A stretch of 64,000 nt of DNA, from the NCBI GenBank assembly GCA_009746045.1, contig RPFO01000225.1:1634454-1698453 (forward strand). Direction: 5' to 3'. The notes under the pieces were generated by a model, which was not told the origin of the DNA, did not search any database, and saw nothing but the letters and a program-made list of their open reading frames with translations. Source of the DNA: Mesostigma viride (lineage: Eukaryota > Streptophyta > Mesostigmatophyceae > Mesostigmatales > Mesostigmataceae). The position numbers and the translations under genes are program-made. This document shows positions 45,901 to 57,900 of the stretch, one piece after another. Within the stretch, counting starts at the first letter, position 1. Every line of letters begins with the position of its first letter.

Positions 45901-48900
45901 CTGTGTGCTGGCGCCTGCACCACCAGCTGGGCGTCCCCTCCTCCTCCAGCGAGCGTGGTGACGCCCACCCGGTTGTGTTCGGGGGGGGGCCGGTGAGTGC
46001 CGCGCGCGTGCTGGCAACCCTGAGTGATACACCCATGCATGTCCTGGCACCCTGGCTTGTTCTAGCACCCTGCATGCCACACGTGCGCGTTGTTTTTGTG
46101 TGGGGCTGCTGCACGGCCCTACCCCTGCATCAAAGAGGGGCATGGCCTGCCCTTGAGTACAGCCAGGGGGCCATGCCCGCCTCAAAACACACCCAGAGCA
46201 CCTCCATGCCGCACTCCTGGGGCCAGATGCTGACGGCTGCATGCCACACCTCCTGTTCTCGCTGTTTGTGGATGGGGGGGGCAAAGGGGGGCAAAGAGGG
46301 GACAGGAGGGCTAGGGCCGTGCATGCCTCGCTGCATGCCAGGTTTTGCTACACTGCGTGCTGGTGTCTGCCTCCTTGCATCCCCAAGAGTAGGTGTGCTG
46401 GCACGTCGGTCATGGGGCCTGCGATGTGCACGCAACGCTGATGCTGGTTGCGGCCGCTGATGTCACCACATTGCCCGCTCCCTGCAGGTGCTAACCGCCA
46501 ACCCGGAGCCCTTCTCCTCCTTGTTCGACGTCATCCTCATGGGCGATGGGGAGGAGCTGGTGGGCGACTTCCTGCTGGCCGTGGACGCAATGCGGGCCGG
46601 TGCTGGCAGTGGGAATGGCCCAGTGCCGCGGTTGGAGAGGCTAAAGGCCCTGGCTCAGGTGACGGATGACAGTGGAGGGTGCCACGGCAGGCCATTGGGG
46701 GGGGCACATATGCTCTCTGGATGGGGCCTGCTGCATTGTCGGTGCCAGGACTATGGCACAAGGGAGACTGTGCCTGGGTTTGTGATGGTGTACACAATGC
46801 GGGCGTGGCAGTTGCTGGTCGGGGGCTTGAGGTCCTAACGATTCTGGGCTGTGGCACCGAGAAATGTGAAGACTTATCCTACCTATCCTTGATGTTGCTG
46901 TAGTAGCATGCATCCCATTTTGTTTAAATATCCACCGCTCTCCTCGCACGCGCTGAAGTCAGGATGTGCACATCTGTGTGTGCTTTGGCATTTAGGAGGC
47001 ATATACCCTGATGCACTGTGTTTCTCACTGAGTGCTTCCATGCATCGATGCCATAGCACCCGCGGATAATTTTTTTCAATTTTTTTTTCAGTTTAAATAC
47101 TACTATGAAATAATTCTTTTTTTCACCTGAAAGATAAGTCTTCTGAAAATGTTAAATTTGATGAGAACAACCCAAAAATTACCACTTGTAATTGTGCTGG
47201 CCATGCAAAGTGTAGGCTGCACCCTAACTCATTCCCGGTACTTGCGTGTCATGTGCCATGCTGGGTGCACCCCCAAGGGACCAATTTCGCCGGATGTGAG
47301 CTGACCTGACCCTGCTGGATGCCGTTGCCTGTCCCCTGCCAGGTGCCGGGTGTGTATGTGCCGGCCCTCTACCAGGTGGACTACGCGGCACCTGATGGGT
47401 GCATCACAGCCATACGGCCCCTCCATGGTACGCAACACACCCGTCTGTGCTTGCAGAGCTGTTGGGAAGCTCACGAGGGTCGTAGGATGGTTTATGAGGG
47501 TCATAGGATGGTTTATGAGGGTCATAGGATGGTTTATGAGGGTCGTAGGATGGTTTATGAGGGTCATAGGATGGTTTATGAGGGTCGTAGGATGGTTTAT
47601 GAGGGTCATAGGATGGTTTGCGAGGGTCGTAGGATGGTTTATGAGGGTCGTAGCATAGGGAGGTTGCTCTTGTTCTGCAGGTGGAAGGGGTCCCTGCGGA
47701 CCATTTACGGAACACAAATTTAGTCCCCTCCCCTGTAAGCTTGTCGGGTTAAGCCTATGATTTTTATGCTGTTTCGTGGGTCGGGGTGTAGGGGGGTGCC
47801 AAAGTTTGCGCGAGTCTTTGTTCTTAGTGGGGCCGTTGGGCTGTCCCCCGGTGTTGCAGAAGTGACATTTGTCTGTTACTAGGGCGTGGTCACAAGGACT
47901 GCAGCTACCGATGATTGTGCTGATGGCATCCTGATGTGTCGGCCATCTGAGGAGGCCGTTTGCATGGAAGATTGTCCCATCATGAAGCTCGCTGGCGATG
48001 CCTCACAGTGTCGGCACCGCTTGTGCTGGTGCCCGCAACAGTGAACACATCCTTGGTGGCACATGCCAGCATTGCATGGGACCAGGGAACCCCTGGATGC
48101 ATACCCGGTTTCGCGGCCCGTTGTTGACCCCACACCGCGTGTGCGTGCGTGCGTGCCGGCTTCACCTGCTGCTGCCCCACCCTGGCTTGTGTGTGTGGCG
48201 GCTGCAGTCGGTGTCCCTCCCAAGGTGGAGAAGCGGACGTACCGCGGCGACACGCTCGCGTCGTCCTCCGTCATATCCCCGAGGATGGCGTGGGAGAACA
48301 TCTTCATGGTGGAGGTGAGAGGCGGGTGGGTGCACATGGGGTGGTGGTGGAATTTACAAGTCGCTTGCGTGACAAGATGCATGCTCCAGCTGTGTGGCAT
48401 GGCCAGCACTTGGAATCATCGCCTTGTGCCCTACATGGCGTGCCATCACGCCATCGGCGGCTATTTGGGCAGGGGCCTTGCGGTAGCATAAAGGTTCATA
48501 GCGCGGGGCAGGCTTGCCCACGAAGCCATGGGGAGACGAGGCACAGAGCAAGCATCTGTGTGCCCCCATAGCATGCTGGTTGCGGTGGAGAACCCTGGGT
48601 ACACAGCGTTGCATGAGGGTATGTCGTCGGTGCGGCGACGTGGGTCATGTGTGTTGACCCTAGGTGCTGGATGGCTCCCGCTTTTGAACGCAACCAGTGT
48701 TGGATCAGGTTGGCGACAACAACGATATGAGGAGAGGATAGCCGGGGTCTGGCTGGCCACCCGTGGTCTGTACGGAATCCACCGTGATCCGCTCACAGGA
48801 CTACCCTTGGCTAGGCGAGCTCCCCCCCTGCCCCATGCTTGCTTTCCCGCACCGCACAGATATGCAGCAGCGGTTCAGATCCAGCTGTGGTCAACACTCA

Positions 48901-51900
48901 ACACCCTTCTCGCATTTCGATAGCTTTGGTGCCGAGTGGACCGGTGTGTCGCACCCGTACGCACCATGAGCTCACCTAGTCCATCTCGCACAATCCGAAT
49001 TACTGGCACCGCTCTGCGGTAAAGAGCTTTTTCGCACTTGGGTTGTAGCTTGGGATGCCTTCGGATCAGGAGACCCATATGGCCGCGTAATCATGGCAGA
49101 GGTCCTAGTTCGAATCCGTGTTGGAGCTACTTGAACTTCCGTGTTTTTTGTGTCCCGGCGCTCGGCAGCATTAAGTTTACTATTTGTTGCTTGCCTCTAC
49201 AATATGCGGCACCGGTCGCCCCTGAACATCCCTCTGTGCTCTGCGCCATCGTTATCGTGCACCTGCCGTTGTCGTCACAAAACGCATGCCGTGGGGATCT
49301 CTGGCAACGTGTGGCTGAGCCGTGGCAAAGTTCTTGCGTGTGTGCGTGCGTGTGTGCATGCGTGCGTGTGTGCGTGCGTGCGTGCGTGCGTGTGTGCGTG
49401 CGTGTGTGCGTGCATGCGTGCATATCGTTTGCCATGCCCCCCCCCCCCCCCCCCCCGTGGTCGGCAGGTCGTGCGCAGCTGCCCCGAGATGTGCCGCTTT
49501 TGCCTCGCCAGCTACCTGACCCTGCCCTTCCGCACGGCGCCTGTGGACGATTCGCTGGTGCCCCTCATCCTGCGCGGCCTGGAGGTGGGTGGCGCGCGCA
49601 CATGCCATTTGTGCTGCGCGGCCTAGGGCTGGGATGAAAGAGAGTCATAAGGGCGCCGCTGCTCTGCCAGTACATGCCGCAAGGGGCAGTTTGCACGATG
49701 AGGAAAGTGTGGTGGCAAGTTGCCAGTTGATGCAGAAGGTGCGTCGCTGGGGCATGCCACGATCCACGGAGCATCTTTGGCCCCCTTCAAGCTGTGAACA
49801 TGTGGACGGTGAGGGGCCTCCACGGTCGTGCACGCTGGTGATTCGGTGCTGGTGATGCGGTGCTTGTGGTCGTCATCGTTTCGGGTTGTCATCATCTCTG
49901 GTTGCCATTCCGTGCAGTGGCTTGCTGCACGAGTTATACTGATTGCCGGGTAACGTTTTGCTAGCTGGATGCTACAGGTTTGCCAGGGATGTCCACACAA
50001 CGGGTAATGGCAGCTCTGGGGACATGTGGGTGGGCAGAGAAGGGTCACATAGAATGCTGCTTGGCTGGTGTGGGTTCCCGCCCCACCCATGCATTGGTGG
50101 ACCGCATGCCAGCGTGGGCCCGCAACCCACCGCTAACACCCAGCACGATGCGAGACCGTCCCCACGCTCTGTCTGGGTGCCCGCCGGCCCATGCCTGTGC
50201 ATGTGCACGCTTCATAGACCTGTGTGCACTTGCCATCCATGCCCCGGTGCTGCATGCAGCAACAGCCATTGCAGTACACACGCTGGCCACCCAGCCGGCG
50301 GTGTCAGCCGCTGGAAACATTTTAGCGACAATGCACCGACAATGCATTCAAACATGCCCATGCCGTTTCGTTTTGTGTTGCTTCTGTGCTTGCGGCGCGC
50401 GCCCCGTGTGCAGAAGACAGACCGGCTGGGCCTGCTGGGGGCCAGCGTGACGCAACACCCCGAGTTTCCGCGCCTGCTCGACTACCTCTGTCAGCCGCAG
50501 TTTGATCACGTGCGGCTCAGGTAGGGCTGCGCTCAGCTTAGGGTGGCTGCGCTCAAGTAGGGGGGAAGAGCTCAGGTTGGAGTTAGTACACATATTGGCC
50601 GGAATCCTTTTGCCACTCCTCTCTAAGGTTGCGGACCGGTATTTACCTGGAGATCACCACTCGCTGGTAGTGCGCATATTCAGGTTACCAGTTACTGGTT
50701 ACCGCTGGGTAATTCCAGCCCCGGAATCTTATAGCTGAGCGGCTACAGGATTCGGCCAATATTTGTACCAACTGGAAGGGGTGGCGCTCAGGTAGGGGGG
50801 CACTCAGGAAGGGGGGTGGCGCTCTGCTAGGGGGGCGCTCAGGCAGGTAGGAGTTAGCTGAGATACCTCGAGGATGACTTGTGGCCGGAGCCACACGGGG
50901 GGAACATAAAATGTGACCGGAGTTATTCTGGCGGAGACTGAATAACAGTGCCGAGCGCCGGGAGTGGCGCGACGCACACACGTGGACGCAAGTTACGTAG
51001 CCAGCTAGTCTGATGGACGTTTGGCGTAGTAACAGTGCTGAAGGTCTAGAAGCCTCTAGAGCCTGGACACGTGGCGGACAAATGTTACGTAGTACAATTG
51101 TCCTAGGGAACTCGTGTGAGTGATGTGTCACGACATATAATGTGTGCCCATTATTGGAGTGAATAATGACAAGGAACGCCCGATCCCTGGCGTCATTGCA
51201 TTCACTGTCTCTCACTGAGTTCCCAACGTCTCGCTCGCTCATCATTATCGAACTTGGATAACGATCGATGCCTCAAAACTGGACTCGAACAACAATGCTC
51301 GCCCCAACCCTCAGCGGGACGGGGCCGGAAATGGTCGGGGTCGGCCTCCTGCTCGTCAGGAGCCCCCCATCACCGCGAGACAACTGTTTACGGCACCGAG
51401 GAGGCTCCGAGGAGAACATCTCCTAGAATCTCCCCACAGCGACAACGGTGATGGGGGGCTCCTGACGAGCAGGAGGCCGACCCCGACCATTTCCGGCCCC
51501 GTCCCGCTGAGGGTTGGGGCGAGCATTGTTGTTTGAGTCCAATTTTGAGGCATCGATCGTTATCTATAAGTTAGTAAGTTATCTATAAGTTCGATAATGA
51601 TGAGCGAGCGAGACGTTGGGAACTCAGTGGGAGACAGTGAGACGCAATGACGCCAGGGATCAGGCGTTCCTTGTCATTATTCACTCCAATAATGGGCACA
51701 CATTATATGTCGTGACACATCACTCACACGAGTTCCCTAGGACAACTGTACTACGTAACATTTGTCCGCCACGTGTCCAGGCTCTAGAGGCTTCTAGACC
51801 TCCAGCACCGTTACTACGCCAAACGTCCATCAGACTAGCTGGCTACGTAACTTGCGTCCACGTGTGTGCGTCGCGCCACTCCCGGCGCTCGGCACTGTTA

Positions 51901-54900
51901 TTCAGTCTCCGCCAGAATAACTCCGGTCACATTTTATGTTCCCCCCGTGTGGCTCCGGCCACAAGTCAGCCTCGAGGTATCTCAGCTAACTGTAGGGGGG
52001 CAGCGCTCAAGTAGGGGAGCAGTCACGTGTGGGGGCGGCGCACGCCCGGCGCGGTAGCATGGGCGGTGCTGTGTGCTCAACACATCGCTAGTCACAGCTG
52101 GGCTGGGCTTTACTTAGGGCCATGAAATGGAAGGAACCCCTCCGTCGCTAACCTCCCCCGTACATTTCCATATGTATTCCTCACATGGTGGGAAGTTGGA
52201 GGGGTGGACAAGGTGGTGATGCCCCATCACGTGGGGCGTGGCCGTGGAAATACGTTGCTTGTGCCCTCCACGGCAATCAGGCGAGAGCCATGGGAGGAGC
52301 TCTCTGGCATGGTCCGGCCGGTTGGACCCAGGCGCTGCACGTCCACCCTCGCCCATATAGTGCCAGTTAATAGCGAGGTTTTGTTTCGTGCCCGAAAGCA
52401 TCCACAGCTCCTAGGGATGCCCTGGTGGTTAGCTTCTAGGTCTTGCCCATGGGCTCCCGCGCCTGTGGACATGCGGAACACGTCCTTGCCACCGTTCTCA
52501 TGTCCGCGGCGCCTGGTCTGCTCGTGGTGAAATGAGCTCATAGATGTCGTGTAAGCACCGGTGCACTCGGTGTATGGCTGGAACTGCTTGCTGCGTGCGC
52601 ACATCAGGGAACCATGGGTGCCGGCAGCCAGCTCCTGCATTTTCCCGTATCGCCGAGCAGCATGGTGGCATGGTGGCATGGTGGCGTGGTGGCATGGTGG
52701 CATGGTGGCATGGTGGCATGGTGGCATGGTGGCATGGTGGCATGGTGGCGTGGTGGCGTGGTGGCGTGGTGGCGTGGTGGCATGGTGGCATGGTGGCATG
52801 GTGGCATGGTGGCATGGTGGCATGGTGGCATGGTGGCATGGTGGCATGGTGGCATGGTGGCATGGTGGCATGGTGGCATGGTGGCATGGTGGCATGGTGG
52901 CATGGTGGCATGGTGGCATGGTGGCATGGTGGCATGGTGGCATGGTGGCATGGTGGCATGGTGGCATGGTGGCATGGTGGCATGGTGGCATGGTGGCATG
53001 GTGGCATGGTGGCATGGTGGCATGGTGGCATTGATGGCCTTGCATACAGGTGGGCTGCACAGGCAGACCTTTGCTGTGGCTGCTGAAGAAGTGACCTCTA
53101 GGGTTTGCCAGAGCTCTTCATGGTCCTTCAACACATAGCAGCGCTGGCCCTGTTCCCTTGGCCCCCGTGCATGCTGCCGCCCTCCCCCCCCCTCATGCCG
53201 CAGCATCGCGTCGGTGCGCGCTGGAACCGTCACGCCCGAGCTGACGGCGGCGCTCGCGCGGCGTGGCACGCGGTCGCTGACCATCGCGGTGGAGAGCGGA
53301 TCGCAGCGCATGCGCCAGATCATCAACAAGAAGGTGAGGCCCTCAGCCCGCCCGTGGACAGGCAGCTCGTGCTATGGTGGAGGGATGCGCGTTGGGAAGT
53401 GGCGCGGCGCGGGAATGCCGCTCTATTCCTCGTGCCTCTTTGGTTGCCAGCTGCCAAGCGATGGGTAGGTTTTTGCATGGGGCCATGGCACGTGTCGCTT
53501 CAGGCGCGTGCATGGCTGCGAGCATGCCCTCCCCTTGGCCCGCCCGCATCGCTGGGGTGGGCCTCCCCCGCACTGATCTTGCGATGGCCGCAGTCTGCGT
53601 GGCCCCAATCGCGGCAACCCTCCGATGGCTTGGCTGGCAACCTGCCATGGCCTTCCATATCACCCTGGCAGTGGGCAGGGTGTGCCATAATACAGTGTAG
53701 GCTGCCCCTTTAAGCACGCAAAGGGGTACGCCCGTGTTTTCGCAGTTTGTGGCATGCCCTTGTCTTCCCGCGGCGCTTCATGGGGTGAGATCGCAAGGGC
53801 ACCATTCCATGGATGTATGGATGGGCATATTTTTATATCTTTTTCCAGTATATTTTAGATGTCATAGTAGTATATAAATATATATGTTATAAATATTTAT
53901 GATACTACTAAATATAGTTATATTGTATTAATTTTTATACTACAGTAGTAAATGTTGACAACAACGAATCACCCAGTGGATGCCCTTGTGCCCCCGCTTG
54001 TGTGACCATCCCCCCTTCCATTTGCCCCACACCCCGTCGCCCTACTCATTCACCTGCTGCATGGCCTGCGTCGCCCCTGCCCCGTGTGCCCACTTTCCAA
54101 CCCCCGTCTGCACGGGGGTGCGTGCGCCACACGTGCTGGTTGCGGCTGCGGTCGCCAGCTGGATGAAGAGGAAATTCTGGCCGCCGCCACGCATGCGCAG
54201 GCTGGCGGGCTCAAGGGCCTGAAACTGTACGGGATGGTCGGCCTGCCAGGGGAGGTACGCCGCGGATTTTAAGTTAAGGGGCGGATGAAACGTAAAGGGG
54301 CAGATGTAAAGTGAAGGGGCTGCCCCGGTTTGTGGCAGATGCAATCGTAGAGAAATGTCTTGCGAATAATGTTTCCCGACTTAACTTCTTTGCTGATTGT
54401 TAGCCTGGTTGTGTGAGTATTTGATGGTCACGGTACGCTACCCTTGTTGTCACGGTAGTACTTTCTCGCCATCAGTGCCCCCGTCCGCCACCCTCATCTG
54501 TGGCCCCTTGTCACCACCAGCCCGCCTTGGCACACCGCTGGACAGTGGACGTTGTTGCCCGTTGTATTGATTTGGCGTGCAGTAAGTCGCCTTGCCCGTG
54601 CGCATGTGCACACCTGGTTTGCATGCACGTACTAAATGCTTCGCGGCTCCTACTAAATGCTTTGCGGTTCCTACCTGCGGACACCCGCTGCATCCAAGCA
54701 AATGCCTTGCCATGCCATCCAAGCGTTGACCGGCTCCTGCTTGTGGACACCCAGTACCTGACGGCCTGACTGCTGTGCACATGCAGACGTCGACCGATGT
54801 GGACTTGACGGTGGACCTGATGCGTCGCCTGCGCGAGACCGCGCCGCAGCTCCAGTTCACGCTCGGCTGCAGCACGTTTGTGCCCAAGGTGGGCGCGGGC

Positions 54901-57900
54901 GGGGGGGGCTTGCAGATTCACGCCCACACAGCCATGCATGCATGTAGTGCACGGCGCAGGATGCAGCGAGACGCCTGGCTGGCAAGGGTGTCCGCCCGAC
55001 GCCCACATGGGGCGCAGCGCTCTGCCCATGACCTCTCGTGGCAAGGCCTTGCCACGTGGGGCCGTGGACGTGGGATGGTGCTGGCTTGCGCTGGAAACCG
55101 GCTACTTTCGTCTGCACCATGGTCTTGCACCGTTCCCATCTGTTGTAATAGGAATACAAGTCATGTATTGTTGTAATAGGAATACGAGTCATGTATTGTT
55201 GTAATAGGAATACGAGTCATGTATTGTTGTAATAGGAATACGAGTTATGCTGCTGAGTAGCATATGCCACCGAGTGTAGGGTTGGTTTTCAACCACCTGT
55301 GGTCTGGTCATTACCAGCGGGCATTGCAGCCCCCGCAACATCAGCAGCAGGGTGGGCCCTGCATGCGGCCACACAGCCCCCCTATTAGGTGCCCCAAGTC
55401 CTGAAGGTAAGACCTCGGTGCATGCTGGCAGCCAGCCATGGAGTCCGCACCCGTTACTTACTGGGGTATGCCTGGCAACCCACTCCGTACGTGCCGTGCA
55501 TAGGGGCTACCTGTAAATACTTTGTGGTCGCCACCACAGGAATCTCCAAAAGCCAGGTAGCAAAACAGCCCTACATCGAGTTAGCAAAACCAGCACGTGG
55601 CAGATAGCTGGCACATGCCTCCAGTCCCATGTGCCTTGTTGTGCCGAGGGTGTGCCCTTGGTGCGTGATAGCGTGCAGGGGTACCCATCGGCCATGGAGG
55701 GGGTCCATCCGCCCGCCCCGGCATAGATATGTGCGTGGCCTGCCGGCCGGAACAAGCCGCGGATGTCGATCCAAACACATACGCTGCTACCCGTGTTTGC
55801 ACGATCGTGCTATTTGTGGCTGCACGGGCGCACACCCTCCTGCCTGCCCCCACCCACCAGTTACCCACCCACCCACCCACCCACCCACCCACCCACCTAC
55901 CCACCCACCCACCCACCCACCCACCCACCCACCCACCCACCACCCACCCACCCACCCACCCACCCACCCACCCACCCACCCACCCACCCCACCCACCCAC
56001 CCACCCACCCACCCACCCACCCACCCACCCACCCACCCACCCACCCGCCCGCCCACCCGCCCGCCCTCACACCCACCCACCCACCCACCCACCGCTTGCT
56101 GCAGTCGCACACGCCCTTCCAGTGGTACGGCGTGGAGCCTGAGAGCCAGAAGCGGCTGAACCAGCTCGATAAGGAGATGCGCAAGCTGGGCGTGGAGTTC
56201 CGGCCCGAGAGCTACAAGGATAGCGTCATTCAGGTGGGGGGTTGGAGGGGGCGTGTAGCCATACAGGGGGCGGGGAGGTCATGGCATCATGCTGGTATAA
56301 GGACAAGCCTATTTCGAGTTGAAAGTGCTATGGTTGCATTTTGCAATGAGACTAACAATGCAGCAAACGGGCTTTAGGATCACTAAGCTCCCAAGAAGAC
56401 CAGCATTTGATTAATACAAAAAGTGGAGCCCTGCCACAAACGCAGCAGTTACAGTGGCCCGAAGGTTTCTCAATCCGCACGCGGAAGCAAGAAGCCTCCA
56501 GGGTGGTAGGGAGGGAAAAGAAACAATTGCGGATCATTGCCAGCCTAGCTTGCTTAAGGCATGGTCCGCCGGCACACAAGCTATCATCATCCTAAATTAA
56601 TTAACACCGGCATGCATCACGCGCCGGCCTGAACAGTGCTGAAAACACCACTACAAATGATGTGGCCACGCACCCCCGGGCTAGTGCGATAACCGTACAG
56701 GTAGCTGTACAAGGTTCTCAAAATTGACAAACATGAATCTCGCCCATCGACCCTTTGGGCCCGTCCGAGTTCACTATACAATAATTAATCGCGACTCACT
56801 AAAACAATCAGTAAAAGATTCGTGAAGCAACCAGCCGACCCTACATGTCCCTAGCTTGGCACAGCCGGTGCAACCAATTACGAATCTTTGCAAGCAAGTC
56901 GTATAAAAACTACGGTTGATTTTTTCGGACCACTAATTAATAGCCTCCGACCCTTATGAACAACCGGGTCATTCAAGGAAAATTCAGGCGAGCATGAAAC
57001 CCTTTGTACAGAACGAATTAGGCAGCCCATGTCGCAGACAGCCTCCACATGCAGGCCAAGGCATAGCGGCCCTATCTTTCCCGGAAGCGTTAATAAAACA
57101 GTGTTCAGAGAAAATCAATTATTAGATCTATTAAAAATTGGACAACGCCGTGCAGGTACGCAACACCAGCGTTTCGCATCACACCGCACGTGCACAGGAG
57201 AAAGGGTGAGAACGGCGGCCCAAGTGGCACCGGACCCTTGTTTATGTGCGCAGGAAAAAGGGTGAGAACGGCGGCCCACGTGGCACCGGACCCTTGTTTA
57301 TGTGCGCAGGAGAAAGGGTGAGAACGGCGGCCCACGTGGCACCGGACCCTTGTTTATGTGCGCAGGGAAAAGGGTGAGAACGGCGGCCCACGTGGCACCG
57401 GACCCTTGTTTATGTGCGCAGGAGAAAGGGTGAGAACGGCGGCCCACGTGGCACCGGACCCTTGTTTATGTGCGCAGGAGAAAGGGTGAGAACGGCGGCC
57501 CACGTGGCACCGGACCCTTGTTTATGTGCACAGGAAAAAGGGTGAGAACGGCGGCCCACGTGGCACCGGACCCTTGTTTATGTGCACAGGAGAAAGGGTG
57601 AGAACGGCGGCCCACGTGGCACCGGACCCTTGTTTATGTGCGCAGGAGAAAGGGTGAGAACGGCGGCCCACGTGGCACCGGACCCTTGTTTATGTGCGCA
57701 GGAGAAAGGGTGAGAACGGCGGCCCACGTGGCACCGGACCCTTGTTTATGTGCGCAGGAGAAAGGGTGAGAACGGCGGCCCACGTGGCACCGGACCCTTG
57801 TTTATGTGCGCAGGAGAAAGGGTGAGAACGGCGGCCCACGTGGCACCGGACCCTTGTTTATGTGCACAGGAGAAAGGGTGAGAACGGCGGCCCACGTGGC

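Noticed and set aside
47690-47725. Extra radical SAM exon after TTCTGCAG at 47690
   Set aside because: A good-looking acceptor, but including the sequence breaks phase; exon 6 (phase 1) joins exon 7 at 48208 in frame with conserved residues on both sides.
49045-49130. tRNA gene
   Set aside because: The B-box is present, but the T-stem and D-arm do not pair and the same head occurs at 9680-9790, which points to a SINE.
52498-53138. Open frames encoding MVAWWHGG or MPPCHHAT repeats
   Set aside because: An 8-bp repeat is open in several frames by arithmetic; it lies inside an intron of the radical SAM gene.
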